Positions 1 to 13,465 are shown, counted from the first letter of the stretch. The stretch: DNA of 64,000 nt from Cardinalis cardinalis (GCA_014549065.1 JACDOX010000044.1:3425506-3489505); one strand, 5' to 3'. The notes: generated by a model from the sequence alone, not told the origin. Program-made: numbers and translations.

Positions 1-3000
1 AAAGATGTAGAAATTGCTGAAATGGTGCTTTAAATACATTTTAAATATTTAAAATATTTTGCTGAATTATTCATTGAATGTTTAAAAATTCAGGGATTAG
101 CTCTCAAATTTGGTATCTGTATATTATTTTCTTCATGTCCATCACTTGCCTGGTCTGCGCTTTCTAGGGAAGAGTCCTGAAACCCCATTAGCAGCCTGAA
201 TTACTTTTGGATTTAGGGAGAGCTTAACCCAGCTATTCAGTAATGAGACTATTTTCTCAAAAGCTATGGTGGTTGTTACTAGCTTTAATAACATCATGTT
301 TGTTACACTCAGGACATGAACAAAATGTGATTTAGATGAATGAAGTACTTCAGCACTAACAACATTGCTGTAAATAGTGCATCCCCTCAGCTCTCCCAAA
401 GCCATCAGTCTGCTCCTCCACACAGTCACAAGTAACCCAATTCCATTCAACTACACTAACTCATGCACCCCAGACAGCAGGCTAGGAGCTGCAGGAAAGC
501 TGTTTTCCTGCTAGAAGTACATCCTATCCCCCTCCTTCTGTGGTTTCAAACCTAGGCAGATNTCCCCACGAGAAACAGTCAAGTGTCAGATGAGGACAAA
601 GGAGGAGCCTGATCCAGAGCACACCCAAAGGATACAGTCCTTTACATGGCAGGGATCTAGAGATGCACTCAGCTAACAAGGGGATGCAGTGTGAAACCAC
701 TCCACAAGAACTAAAATCCCAAGGATTTAAGAAGAAAACACACTGTTTCTCTTGCTAGAACAAACCTACAAGATCTCTTCCTTGTGATAACACCACTGCA
801 AGCTGTTGTGAAGAGGTACACAATAAAAAGAAGATACCAAATCCAAAGCTGCTAAGCTAAACAACTGAGGCACAGGATATGAGGATCTGCATTGTCCTGG
901 TTAAACAGAAGACCCACATGCTGCTCCATTTGAACAGCATCCAAAAGAGAGACAGAAGGTAAAGACAGCCTAAGAGGCTGCTAGCCTCACACNGGGAGGC
1001 TGTCTAGCCTCTCACAATACATCCTTACGGTGAACGAAGGGTAAGCACCAGGACAGATGGCAGAAACTTTTAAAACCTACCAGTGGCCTTTTTTTCTTTT
1101 GTAATCAGATGTAGCTGTAGAGATTAGCACAACGTAGTAAGCAGTTTGAGGATTACACTGAAATTCATCTCTGCATGTATCTACTTCTGGGCAAATAAAC
1201 AAATACAAAATATATTCTGTTTCATCTCCAGCCAAGTTACAATTTCAGTTTCCATCAAACCTGACCTTTTCAGCAAATGCCACTCCAACAGCAATCCCTC
1301 AGGGCATCACAGGGACAAAGTGAGGCATGCAAACACCCTGTTGTACTGTTGAGGAATACACCTGGTGCAGGTAGCTTGGCTTGCAAGCTGCAGGTTGAGC
1401 TCTGGGTGGAAACCCAGACAAGAGGCCATGAACTGCCAACCCTTGGGATAACAAAGAGCTTGAAGATGGGTGACACCAGCCAGCTGGATGGAGACAGAGG
1501 GTGGCAGGAGCTGAAGATTCAGCTCCTGAAACAATTTTAAAAAGACCTCCTGAAACAATTTTACCTGTACATATCCCAGTGACTAGTGTCTTTCCCCTAA
1601 TACCAGAAACACGTGCAGAATATTACTTTGTTCACTTATATAGACACTAAGAGCATTCTGTGAGAGAGGACTGTAGGACAGGGAATAAAGAGAATCACAT
1701 TTTGTTCATAATAGCTTCTGACTTGGGAATCCAGAAGACATCGACACAGCATATTCTGGTTAATTTACTTTGATATGTGAAGATTAACTCCAGGGAAATA
1801 AAAATAATATATTCAAGGATTCTTTCTACCACCCCTGTAATTGTTTCTATTGTCACAGCTTCGTTAAATCCCTCTGGTAAACCCATAAGTATTACAAGCT
1901 GCTGTATTCAAGATAATAAAGTAGCCCATGAAATAACTTTCCTCAATAACCATCATTCATAATACATAAATTACACAAGGTCTCTTTAACACACACATAC
2001 AGTAACCAGAGCCCAACTGAAGTACAAGCAGCACTGACTGAAGCACAACTAACAGGAGCAAAGGCCAAACGATCACAATGCCAAAGGAAGAATCCCACCT
2101 TAAAAAAGGACGGCTCACCCTTGAGTCATTTTGCTGTACCCTGCAGACCAGTTTATCTCAGCTGAAATTGTCATTCCCATAAACAGGTGCATTTTTTGCA
2201 CACAAGCTCAGTGAACTTTTTTTAGTGGAATGCAGCAACACCTGCCTGACAGAGCAAACCAAGCTCATTTTATATCCAAACATGACTTGAATAATCACAG
2301 TACTGCCCTGCCCCAACTGTTTTCCAAACTAAACACATGAGGAGGGGTTTGATGTTGTTACTGTGCCAAACACACAATATCATTATTTCTCAGAGTCACT
2401 CTCTTCAGCTTTGTTTCTGTATGTTCTTCACCACAATTTGTGCTCAGGTATGGTTCAGAAAAGTAATATGCTCTCCAAATCTTAGNATAAAGACTGAAGT
2501 ACTGAAACATAACATTCCATTAAGTTTCTCTTCACACAAAGACTCCCTTGCTTTATTTCTAAGCTCATTTTCTACTAGAGCAACAAACCACTCAAAACGC
2601 TTCAGTAGGAATGCACTCTCTTTGAATACAAATATTTGGATTTTGCATTCACGACTAATTGCTAAGTGTTTTGCTACTGCACAGAAAAGCAGATGCCTCT
2701 AAAGTTTTCTCCTACTTCCCTATGTTTAACAAACCTTCTAAAGGCAGAGGTACAGCAAGAAGCTGAATGGCAACAGAGCATACATAAATTACTGGTTTCC
2801 CACCTTCAGCTGAGCATCCGTAACTGGGATCTTTCCCTCAGTTACTATACTACGGCCAGCCAGCCCAATACACACTTCACTTAGTAGGCACAATTTCTGT
2901 CTGTTCTTTCAAGCACTCAGGTTAGTTCAAAGCAAAACCAATTGAATTGTGCCTTCTTCACAGCAGGGTTTGTTTGCACTTTCTATTCTTTTCTGACACT

Positions 3001-3004
3001 GCAG
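1..3004. other. Non-coding AT-rich DNA, no gene recognised
   Basis: The reading frames here are short (about 120 codons at most), overlap on both strands, and show no recognisable protein family. I see no tRNA or rRNA, no CpG cluster and no clear transposon. The only structure noted is a short direct duplication at 1523-1563, listed separately. The sequence is compatible with intron or intergenic DNA of a bird. Confidence 0.6.
1523..1563. repeat. 17-bp direct repeat, period 24
   Basis: The 17-mer CTCCTGAAACAATTTTA occurs at 1523-1539 and again at 1547-1563 with no mismatch, separated by seven bases. This looks like a local slippage duplication. No function is implied. Confidence 0.85.
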
Positions 3005-3163
3005 AACAAAGAGAAGTCTGGCCGCCTTTGCTTCTGCAATAGACGTGCTGAGTGTCAATGTGAACAGACCAATTAAAAAAACACAGTAAGTGATATCTTT
3101 CCAGTCAAAAGGTGAATTAAATAAAAGGTTCATGGCTGCAATATGCTTGCTTGAGGACTTCAG
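3005..3163 (+). other. Candidate spliced exon, probably non-coding
   Basis: A pyrimidine-rich stretch ending in CTGCAG precedes position 3005 (acceptor-like). A near-ideal donor, CTTCAG followed by GTAAGTA, begins the putative intron at 3164. An alternative acceptor ends at 2920 (a T/C-rich stretch then CACTCAG). The 159-nt interval has stops in all three + frames, so as an exon it would be untranslated or part of a lncRNA. The - strand carries a 68-codon ATG frame over 2927-3133 with one hydrophobic stretch, not recognised as any family. Both readings rest on short consensus signals, which occur by chance in this much sequence. Confidence 0.25.
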
Positions 3164-6100
3164 GTAAGTAATTTAAAAAAAAAAAAGAAGCAAATCTTCA
3201 GGTGTTGTAAATGGATACAACAGAAGGGCTTAAACAAATCAATTCTCATCAAGCAGGCGTCAGTCCAACACCCTAAGTGCTCCANCCCCCACTTTCAAAA
3301 AAGGCCATATAAAATAACCCAGGGGAAAGGAGGAAAACCATTAGGGGGGAAAAAAAACAAAACCAACAAGCCCCAAACAAACAACTTAAGAAGGGCACTC
3401 NGATTTTTTTTCCCTCATATGCCATTATGAATGCCAGACCTAACAAGGCCTATTTACCTACAGATTTGCATGTTGTGGTTGGTTCATTTCAATGTCTAAG
3501 AAGCTGCAAGCAGCTGGAACACATACAAAACTCCTCTCCTAGGTGGACTCTTTGATACTGAACATAAAATGCAGCCTTGCTCTCAGCCAGAGAATTCACA
3601 TGAGNGTCTCTCCTCCAATTTCTCAAAACTCAGTGAAACTTCAATTAATTTTTAAGACTTCCAATCTCTCGTCAAACATCCATGAAAGCAACCAAGAAGT
3701 TCAAACACATCTGGTGCAGCTTGTGCAGTAGGATCCTTGGACAGTAGGATAAACAAGTATTGTTTCNATTGAAAATGAGGATAAGTTGTTTTCTCTATAA
3801 TGTGAGTTCATTTTTTTGTCCAAGCAGCACAATTTACCAAAGGTTTGCAAGCTTCNTTTTTAACTACTAGGACAGAAAACCAGTCTCAAGAGGAACAGAC
3901 GAGAACGAACAACATACCAAGGAAAGGGAGCTAGNGGCACTGTAGATCAAAAGCTATTGCCTTTTCTGCCTACTCCATCCTTCTTTCACTGCCATCAGCA
4001 GCTACTGCTCAGCCTAATAAATACAAACAGGAGCTACAAGCAATACCTGAATCGATCTCCACTGAAGGAAGCTGTAACAGTAGCTGAGGATCTAGACCCA
4101 TATGTGGATATCTGACAACAGCTTTAAATTCCTTTCTTATTTATTACCGAAAAAAACCTTTCTGTAGATTTCGTATAGTCACTGTTTTTATTATTTAAAT
4201 TAGAAAGAAACNGTGGTTTCTAAAAACCTACTAATAAAGAAACTAGGCAACAAAAGGAGTTTAAACTCCCTTTTAATTTTTTTTTTTTGTCAACTGAAGG
4301 GGATAGCCATCTTCACTGTCCTTCCAAGCCTTCCAAAAATCCTTCACTTGAAACAGTTGNTTAATTTCTCACAGCTCCTCACCTACAGCTCTCATGCCTT
4401 TCTCAAGCTGTTCTGTGTCACATCTTGTTTTATTTTAACTGTACAAACTCTTTATGACAAGGTTTTAGTCTATATTTAGAAAATGCTGCAGAAGATATAG
4501 TGCTGTGTAAGTGTTTTACCGTTTCTCTGGTGTTCAACTTCAGCATTTTGGAAGTNACAAGCATTGTCCTATACCAACTGTAAGAATCATTACTGTGATT
4601 AGGGAATTGCTTATTTTATACACACATTTTTTCCCCCCGCTAACTATTTTCAAAGCACACAGAACCACAATGAAAGATTTATAATGCAAGATATCAATAA
4701 AATTCAAATGAAAGCATGAGAAAATAGACAAAAGACCTAAAATTTTCAAATCCTTTTCCAACAGTAACTTCTTGCCTCACCTTCTTCAATAGACAGAATC
4801 ATCCTAAGGCCCCCTCAAATCAAGGGTACAAATAATGTGTGTATTGCAATATATAGCTTTGAGAAGCACCTTGCCCACAACAAAATAAACTACTTAAAAC
4901 CAGGATAAGTAGCTTTTCTTTTTTTTTGCTTTTGTTATTTTCTGCCTACCCCTGCCCCCTACTTGCATATCTGAGAGTGGGTTTCTGTTTCAATTTTACT
5001 GTTTCTAAAGNAATAAATGAAAGAAATCGTATTTTTTCTGAACCATTCACTATCTGATATTAAAAACAGCATAGCTTTCAACTGAAACCACTGCTGACCT
5101 TCTTTCACTGAAAACATTTGTATTTTATATANACACACAAACACAACACGTGTGTATGCAGTATTTACCCCAGAAAATTTATCCCCACAGTGTCTTGGGA
5201 ATATTATGTTAATATTGACTTGAATAATTTTTAGCTAACCCATCCTGTGAGTTGCTTACTAGGATATTGACATCCTATTCTCCTTCACCTGCTAACAGCC
5301 TGAAATTGAAACTATTACAGGTAAAAACGATGTCTGAAATTGAAACTATTACAGGTGTCTCTTGCCAACGAGGATTCAGATGCATAAATTATTAGGCCTT
5401 TAGCTAAGCCATGTAAGGTGGTTATTTGCGTGTTCTTAGCTCATGGCAAATACTAAATGAAAAGAGCTAACTAGCAAAACAAGCTATTAAAAACAGACAC
5501 AAGTGTTGCAGAGCTGCAGACCTGACAGTGTAAAACAGCCTTGTAGCTTCTGGTTCTGATTTCTGCCTGTTAAAAGTTTAATCTGTAACAAAACCTATCA
5601 TTAACAGACAATTGTAATTGCTCCCTTATTAAGGGCCATGAGCAAGTCCTAAAGACTGGTGTGAAATTTGCTGAGATGCTGCCACAGACAGACACCAAAG
5701 CCATAATTGACCAAGATCAGGATGTNGGGATGAGGATTTAAAGACAATAAAGATTACCTTGCAGCTCATGTGACTAATCCCTAAATTTCTTCTAACACCC
5801 GTTTTGTGGTTGAGTAAAGGCAGAGAGCTGGGAGAACANAACTGCTGATTTTCCCTTCATTCCCCACCACCTCTCCTCTGTGACTTTTTCTTCCCTATCT
5901 CAGCAAATGTCCCAGACTTTGCTAGCTACAAAATAAAGATTAGCAGGTAAAAAGAAGCCATTTTTGGTGTCAGCTCTTATCACCTGACAAACTAATTTCT
6001 TCATTTTTCTATTATTTCCTCCTCATCTACTCCATATGCATGTTTTTCACAACTCTCCAGTCAATATTATTTTGAAACAGTTTTCCTTAATCTTATCTTC

Positions 6101-7004
6101 TTGCTTCTACTTTCCCCATCATTCATCTATTTCTGAAAATTTTAAATTTAGGCAATGATTTTCACTACCCTGGTCTTTTGAATTTCTGCTCCAGCTGGAC
6201 TCGATAAAAACGCTAAATGCCTTGTGTTGTCCCCTTGCATAATCACCATTGGTATAGAATAGGTAGCTATAGGTACAAAGCAGTTCACTTTCAGACACTG
6301 AACTTATTCACATCTATCGTATTTGCAGTCTTAAATATTCTAAAATTCCTGTTCTTTTCGACTTACTTATTTTAAGAAACATTCTTATAACCTAATTTTC
6401 AGAAGCACTAGATGTCATGATGTAACAAAAACCATCAAAACAGTACAAGCTCAGTAACTTTTGAAAATCAGTCCTTAAAAAAAAAATGTTGTACAAAGCA
6501 AACAGACATACACTAAAATATTACTTAAGGGTATAATTAAAACCAGTAGCAGTTCTGCCACTGGGCTGTGGGACCAACATTTCTCCCTGAGCTCACAGCC
6601 ACTACAATGAAAAAACAGGTTCAAAACCATAACAAATTAGGATGTTTGAATGTCCTACCACAGTGTAACCTCTGCATTACCTGGCTACAAAACACTACAT
6701 ATTCACATAATTCAAAATTTCAATTCATGTACAACAAAACCATTTTATTTTGCTATTCACAGAGATGGCAGAGCCTACTATCACCTTCCTTATACCACAT
6801 CTACTTTTACATAGCCAAACAGCAAAACCAGAAGAGAATATGAGATTCCTACATGGCTCTCCCAGCCCAAGCTCCCTGACAGCTCAGTAACCTCTAACAG
6901 AAGAAATTAACTGGAATGCTTTCAAAGGCTGCCTCTGGAAGACATGCAGGTGTGNCTGACATCCTGGCTGGGCTTTTTCCCAAACAGCCAAGTAGTCATG
7001 CAAC
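3164..7004. other. Non-coding AT-rich DNA
   Basis: No convincing coding exon or RNA gene is visible. The block holds the 23-bp duplication at 5300-5356 and, at 5601-5620, a homeodomain-type module (TTAACAGAC overlapping AATTGTAATTG) that recurs in similar form near 58.18 kb. The remainder is ordinary intron-like or intergenic sequence with scattered Ns. Confidence 0.55.
5300..5356. repeat. 23-bp perfect direct repeat, period 34
   Basis: The 23-bp unit that starts CTGAAATTGAAAC and ends ATTACAGGT is found at 5300-5322 and exactly again at 5334-5356, with an 11-bp spacer. The identity suggests a recent local duplication or strand-slippage event. Each copy contains CAGGT, so each could resemble a weak splice donor, but I see no further support for an exon. 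Confidence 0.9.
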
Positions 7005-7433
7005 AAGGAAAGGGCCTGGAACATAAACCCTATGAGGAGAGGCTGAGTGCTCCATAGGCCNGAGAAAATGAGTTTCAAGGGAGGCCTTATCACTCTCCAG
7101 CTACCTGAAATGAGGCTGTGGCTCAGGCACTCCAAGACTGTGGGTCAGCCTCTTCCCCCAGGCAACTACCATCAGGACAAAGGGAGACAGCCTGAAGTCG
7201 CAGGAAGGCAAGTTCAGACTGGATATTAGGAAAAAACTTCTGCACTGGAAAAGTGGTTAACCATTGGAGTAGTCTGCCCAGGAAAGTGGTAGAAGGGTTC
7301 CAGCCCCTAGAAGTATTCAAAAAATGAAACACGGCACTTTATGATATGGTTTATTGGGCACGTTGGTATTTGATAAAAGGTTGGACTCGATCTTGGAGCT
7401 TATTTCCAACCTTAATGATCCTATGATTCTATT
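7005..7433 (+). mobile_element. CR1 LINE, 3' end fragment
   Basis: The segment follows the familiar avian CR1 3' region in order. It opens with a phrase like CCTATGAGGAGAGGCTGAG. Next comes the stretch equivalent to GGATATTAGGAAAAA, then CTGCCCAGG-AAGTGG. It closes with GGTTGGACTCGATC and CCAACCTTAATGATC, ending in the short tail ATGATTCTAT. Only the terminal few hundred bases are present, as expected for 5'-truncated CR1 insertions, and the copy is diverged, with small indels and one N near 7061. It encodes no intact protein. The upstream boundary is approximate, because 6884-7004 may contain more degraded CR1 sequence. Confidence 0.9.
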
Positions 7434-10400
7434 ATACCACAATGTTTATGCTTCTACATGCAAATTGAACCTAATGTATGTTGCATGATATCAACGTGGA
7501 CGTGCCACTTCCTGCAGACGCTGGGTGGCCCAACTTAAAACATACTCAGTTTAAGGATCAAGAAATAGTAAATACTTAACATGTCACTTCAAGCACAATT
7601 GATATCTTACACTCACAGCTGAAGGCATGATGTGCACTCAAGGTATTTGAGAGCTCTCAATGAATGTGAAATAACGTACATCATCTTGCAGAGTCCCTTT
7701 AATGGAAATAAACATGGAGAAAGCCACATCATCTTCCCTATTGCCATTTTCTCCCACTCACCTCCCTTCAGCAACACCAAGAGAAAAGAAACATGAATAT
7801 ATTATTGCAGAAATTGCTTTCCATGGCAGTTTATTAATATTTCTGAACACTTCAAATGAAATTAGCTTCTTAGCATTTTCATCCCTCCAATATATACACT
7901 GCATTCTTATTTAAAGCTTCTGTGTTAACAATGAAATAAATATTCTTGCACAGAATAAATATGTGTGGTGACAACTAATAAAAAAAAATGAAAGGCAATC
8001 TATTTTTGGCAGGACTGTTACTCTATTTCCATTGCCTCTGTGCCACAACATGTTGAATTGGTCATCAAGAATCTAGCCAGCATATTTTAAAGTCATAAAA
8101 CCTGACAAAATAGTTACCAAGGCTCCTATTCAAATCAGCAGCAATTCTGCCACTGGCCAAAACTTCTTCAAGAATAGATGGTAAAATTTGGCTCTTCTCC
8201 TCTCTCCTCAGCAGTCATTAAGTAAAACAAAATTTAAAAAACCACTGTAAATTAATAAATAAATGAGGCAGTGTAGTTCTGGAAAATAGTCCCACAAACT
8301 GGCACTGCGCTAAGTTAAAGCTAGAAGACACTCTAGAATTTGGAATTAGTACCTAGCACACAGAACAAAACACAAAGCACAAACTCCTGGTTTGGATATT
8401 GGCAGAGCAGGCAGAGACTGCCACTGCCACCTGAGCACAGCATACCTCTCTCTCTGCCCATATTTTAGAGGTGCTGGGTGAATCCATCTTTCTCTCAATG
8501 TGAGATCTGGCTGGCATGGCACACAGTGAAAGTTTAACATCACTGGGAGGTGACTTTTGAACAGATGTCTCTGCTTCTTAGGTAAATTACAAAGTTTGGA
8601 CTATGCCACAAGCAACACACAGATGAAAAACCTGTTGAATACTTCTGTACCCCCACCCAAATTTAAATCCCACACTACTATACAAAATCAGTACATCACT
8701 TACAGCTGTTATTTTCTTATTAAAATGTTTCAAGAGATCACATAAACATGGCACATCAAACTAGGATCAGTAAAGGGGCCCAAAACCAAGCATGAAATAA
8801 GCAAAAAAGTGTCACAGTTGGATATGCACTAGAACCAAACAATATACTTTCAAAAGCAATGATTTGCACTACCAAAATTTATAAAGGACTGTTTTTAAAA
8901 GCTTCCTACAAGTCTGTCACAACTGGTTCTTCACACTAGAAAACAGCTGTGATCCTCAGAAGCATTACTGACTGAGCCAGATCTCAAATTCCTGATATGC
9001 TAGAGCATTATAAAAAATTAAGTGGTATTTCCTTAAATAATGCAAAAGCATCATTACATTCTACGAAGCAGAACTGCTTTCTCTCAAACTTAACAACAAA
9101 AAAAATCCAGGAAAAGCTCTTTTGCCTCGACTGAAAAAAAAATCAGCTGATAGTAATTAGTCTTTGTTGAGAAAATGCTGCATAACTTTACACACAATCC
9201 TGTAACTGGATCTGTAACAAATTTCCACATCTATTAAACAAACTATATAAATACAATCAATCCATTAAGATAAGACTGTGGGACTTGGGATGCATATTCC
9301 AGTTCAACTGTCTTTATCACAAAGCAGCTGTGTGACTTCCACACATCACTGCTCCAATGTCCCAAGCATGAGGAAAAGAACTACACGTCCACACCTCAAC
9401 ACTCATGTGGGCCTTCATAGCAATAATCAGGACAAAAACATAGCACCATGTGTAGGCAACATGCAATGTTTGGATATAAAACCATCATCACCCAGATCTG
9501 GTAATACCTCTTAACAGTGTGGTTTTACTTTTTGTGCAGAGTTACAAAACATAGGCAATAAGACAATGCACATTTAATAAAAATCTTGCTTCTTGCACTT
9601 TACTACTTTTACTTATTGCCTGCCTGTAGCTTCCTTTCCATTAATATAAACCAACTATCCTCTGTCAGACAGTCACATTTCAGGTAAAGGTAGACTTCAT
9701 AGAAAGCATTATTACTACTACCAGTATTATTTTTACTATTATAATTTCACTGCCATACAATAGACCATTGATATTACAGCCTTCAGTCATGGAGAGAGTT
9801 TGTATTATCTAACCAACATAGCCCACTATGTAGTGCAGTGAGAACAAGTCAAGAAGCAGCAAGTAAAAGTAACCACACATTTAACTACCAAACAGCTATA
9901 GGGGTTTAATATTGATGCCTGTAAAATATACAGCTGCATCTTCCATACTCTTGAAGTTACAGGCCCTTGCTAAAGCACAGGAGTATATATGAAATCTTAC
10001 CAGTACAAATGACAATATGTATTTTAGGCACTTGGAAGTTCTGTTATTTTACATGGCATCTCACACAGCCAGTACATTCCATAGCTAAAGTCTAATACAA
10101 AAGCATATTTACTTTATCAAGGTAACCCAGTTTACTGTCACTGCAGAAAACCGCCAAATAAAGGCAGTATTGAGAGAAAAACCTGAAGAAACTGCAGTCA
10201 CTTTTCAGGAAACAAACCCAGTCCCTATTTGCCACTATTTATGCGTCTATTTCCTTCTGTTTCCCTCCCTCCCACCTGCTGATGAGCCCCTCCAATTGCA
10301 GCAAAACTGTCCTCAAGGGGAAGATGTGAGGCACTGAAACTTACAACAAAGAGTAACTTCTTAGAAGAAGATAGAACATGTAGATCAGCTCCTCACCACA

Positions 10401-10788
10401 ACAAGCCAGTAGCTATTTAATTTGACTAAGTGTTCATAGGGCTTCTTTTCCATTGATATGTTCACTGACACATGAATGTTATTTCATGTCGTGCTTTAGT
10501 ACTGTCAATCAACCTCAGAAAAACCACACTGCAATATTCACTTCTTCCCTTGCCTCAAGCTAAGGTAAATAGGCAAAAGGAGGCCTCCAAAATTACAGTG
10601 TAAACAATCCAATTAAACACTATGAAAGTATCATGGTTCTAGAATATGCAGATAGATTTATGATTTTTAAAAACTATCATTAATTTCACAAAATGCTTTT
10701 CTCAATAACTTACTTGTATCTGTGTAATTCCCAGCATCATAAAAAATATACAGTACTCCAGATGGTCTAATCCAACAAAGCCGTAGTA
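7434..10788. other. Non-coding AT-rich DNA
   Basis: No coding exon, RNA gene or intact repeat is recognised. The 9.0-10.7 kb part is strongly A/T-rich. A few bases near 10748-10766 (CAGTACTCCAGATGG) resemble the antisense of a CR1 phrase, too short to call. Confidence 0.5.
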
Positions 10789-10812
10789 TCTTCCACGAAC
10801 TTTCGTGGAAGA
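10789..10812. promoter_or_regulatory. 24-bp palindrome, paired STAT-like sites
   Basis: Two 11-bp arms (10789-10799 and 10802-10812) are exact reverse complements around a 2-nt centre. The palindrome contains TTCCACGAA and TTCGTGGAA, each fitting the STAT/GAS pattern TTCNNNGAA, with centres 11 bp apart, about one helical turn. The middle GAACTTTC also fits a GAA-nn-TTC heat-shock half arrangement. Factor binding is inference from consensus only. Confidence 0.4.
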
Positions 10813-12639
10813 GTGGGAATTCTTCCCAGCGGAGCAGCTTCTCTACCTCTCTCTTTCAGTTTATAAAACACTCAAGCAAAAAAGAAAGCTCCAAAGCACT
10901 GCCAAATACTTCTTCAATGTCAACTTCAAAGGCTCATGAGACGTTAGGTTTGAATGAAAAAAGAGAAATCCAACCACACGCAACTTACGCAGCACAAGAG
11001 ATCGTGCTCTCACACAACCACATGCACAGACCTGAAGATACAAGATGCTTTTTCAGCATCTTCTGTGACTAATAGACTTAAAAAACAAACATTAACTGGT
11101 GTAAGTCAGACATGGTACATGCATTGTGTGCTGTTCCAGCTCATCCTTCTGGTACAGCTCTCTGTATCTGTTGCCCTACTCAGGCCTCACTCAAGCCAGC
11201 AGCTACTCCAAAAAGCCCTGCCAAGGATTACAGTCAGGGCTACAAGACTTCACCTTGCAGGCTGACTTTCCCACTGAACTAAACTCCCTCACCAAGCTAT
11301 GGCAGAAGGCTGCTGCACTCAATTTCCTTCCAAGCCAAACTGGGGAAGTTAATCAAACTACAGGGAGCACTGCACTCCAGACACAAAGAGGTAAAGGAAC
11401 CTCAGTCGGCAGAAAATACCCCTTGCTTCTATGCCTCACTTTCAGCAGACCCTGGACAGTTGTGTATTATTACCTTCTCCTCAGACAGTGCTGCCTATTT
11501 TTGGGACATTGCTCTCTGGGATGCAAGAGATTAATAATGTCTCAGTCGTCATCATGATGTCTCTAAGAGGACTTTCCAAGACTAGTTAGTTCTTCCCTCT
11601 GGGTTATTCCAGGGCTGAGTCAGACCTTCCCATTTACATTTCCAAGAAAACATTCTTGAAGTCTTTTTTACTGTTTCTGCAATAATCCCCTTGCTTATAG
11701 CAGCCTCAAAAATCACAGCTAAAGGAAGCTACTCCAGAGATGATCANNAATGCCAAAAAAACCCTAAAATGTACTACTACTGCTTCCAGTTAAATAAATA
11801 CAAACGTTACCATCCTTTATACCAGCTGCATTTGTAGTACAGGAACACATACAATGAAAAGTTGTAAAGAGGACAAGAACCCTCCTGAATGATTAGGCAC
11901 AATGTCTTTGCTATCTGAGCTTTTTCAGTTCATTAATATTTCACTTTTATATATTCCTCAGCTGCTTTTACAACATGTTCCTTTTTCTCCTTCTTAAGTA
12001 TGAGCAAGGAGAATTGTTTGAAGTAACTAGCAGACCTTGCCTCAGATCCCCACCTCCGTGCCCCCTGAGACTTTAACACTTCAAGTGCAATATATACTAG
12101 ATAGAAAAACACATCTGGCATAGAGAGGGATAAGAGAATACTCTCAGTCTTCTTTCTAGTTACATTCAACTATAAAGGTGTGCAATAAGAAAATAAAGCA
12201 CACTGCAGTTTGTCTATGCCAAGAAACTTACTGCTGTCAATCCCAAAGGAGAAACAGAGACATAAAGCTGGGAGGGAGGGGGATCCCTTCTCTGTGGAAG
12301 AGCAAAATAACCCTGTTCCTTTGCAAGGCAACTCGCAGCAACATCCCTTCCTTGCCAAAAGTCAAAGAATCTCTTTAGCTAGGAGGAGCAAAACAAAAAC
12401 TGTCTAGAGGAAATAAAGGATTTCCATGAACCTCTTCTATAATAAGCACTACCATCACCATCTGCTCCACTTTTTAAGCTTGCCATGCGATTTTGGAAAG
12501 CACATGCAGCATCCTCCAAGCTCCTGCCTCCCAATCCACGGCAAAGGTCACACATGACCGCCAGTGGCCGGGCCCTACCCATTCCCATTTCTGAAACCAC
12601 TTCTTGCCGTTTTCCCTGGTTAATTTCAGATTGCTTAAC
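10813..12639. other. Flank upstream of the CpG island
   Basis: The sequence is of moderate GC content with a few longer overlapping frames, for example a 143-codon + strand frame at 11126-11557 with no recognised family. No coding exon, RNA gene or transposon is identified. The part adjoining the CpG island could belong to a transcript in either direction. Confidence 0.45.
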
Positions 12640-12649
12640 ACTCACACAC

Positions 12650-12670
12650 GGAGGGGGAGGGGGGGGGCGG
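12650..12670 (+). other. G-run with quadruplex potential
   Basis: A G-tract (G5 then A then G9, flanked by GG on both sides) sits at the left edge of the CpG island. It contains enough closely spaced G-runs to fold as a G-quadruplex, a common promoter-proximal feature. It is also a sequence that assembles poorly, so its exact length is uncertain. Confidence 0.45.
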
Positions 12671-13251
12671 AAAGAAGAAACGCCAAAAAATAAACAAAAA
12701 AAGGCTGGGATTTCTTCCCCACCACCTGCAGCAGCGAGGCCGGAGCGGCGGCCAGCGGGGCACCGGCTGCCCGCGCCGTGCCCCCGCAGGCCGGGCCCGA
12801 CGAGCCCCGCGCTGCCCCCAGGCCACCCCGGCGGCACCGCCGCTTCCCCGGGCCGGGCCAGCCCCGGGGGACACCTGCGGCCGCCCCGCCACAAAGCCGC
12901 CGGTGCCGCTGTCCCCGCGCCGCCCTCGCAAATCCCCGGCGCACCCGGAGCGCGGCTGCCGGGGATCAGCGCGGAGCTGCGGCACCAGCAGCCCCGATCC
13001 TCCGCCGCCCCCACCGCCGCAGACGCGCCGCGGGTCGGCGCAGGGCGCCCGGCGGCCGCCGCCCCGCGGGCGGGGAAGGCGAGGCCAAGGCAGGGGGGCC
13101 GCCCGTGCCCCGGGGCGACACCCGCCGGATCACCTCGGCACCTGCCGAGCGGGGCGAGCCGGCCCCGCCGCCCCGGGGCACCCGCACGCCCGGGACCCGG
13201 CGGCGCCCCGCGGCCCGGCCCGGTTCTGCCCGGCGATACCGCCCGCCCGGC

Positions 13252-13265
13252 AGGGACGCGTTACC
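13252..13265 (-). other. Candidate first-exon splice donor, minus strand
   Basis: Read on the - strand, the CpG island contains CCAG followed by GTAACG, with the intron starting at 13264. It is a good donor and would place a GC-rich first exon to the right of 13265, with the gene running toward lower coordinates. A second - strand donor, CAGATG then GTGAGTG, begins at 13816. Whether either is used is unknown. Confidence 0.3.
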
Positions 13266-13465
13266 TGGCCGGGCTCCTCCAGCGCCCGACGCGCTCGCCG
13301 CTCGCCGGCGGGGGCTGGGACCCTCCTGGCAGCGCGGCGNGGCACCGCCCCCGCCCCGCTGGGTCGCTGCTCCGCCGCGTCGCCCCGGCGCGGGGAGAAT
13401 AATCCGTGCGGAGCGGCGGTGCCCCGGTCTGTCAGTCTGTCCGCCCGCCCGTCATGTTGCGGCCG

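Noticed and set aside
10741..10775. Possible antisense CR1 remnant (CAGTACTCCAGATGG)
   Set aside because: Only about 15 bases resemble CR1, too short to separate from chance.
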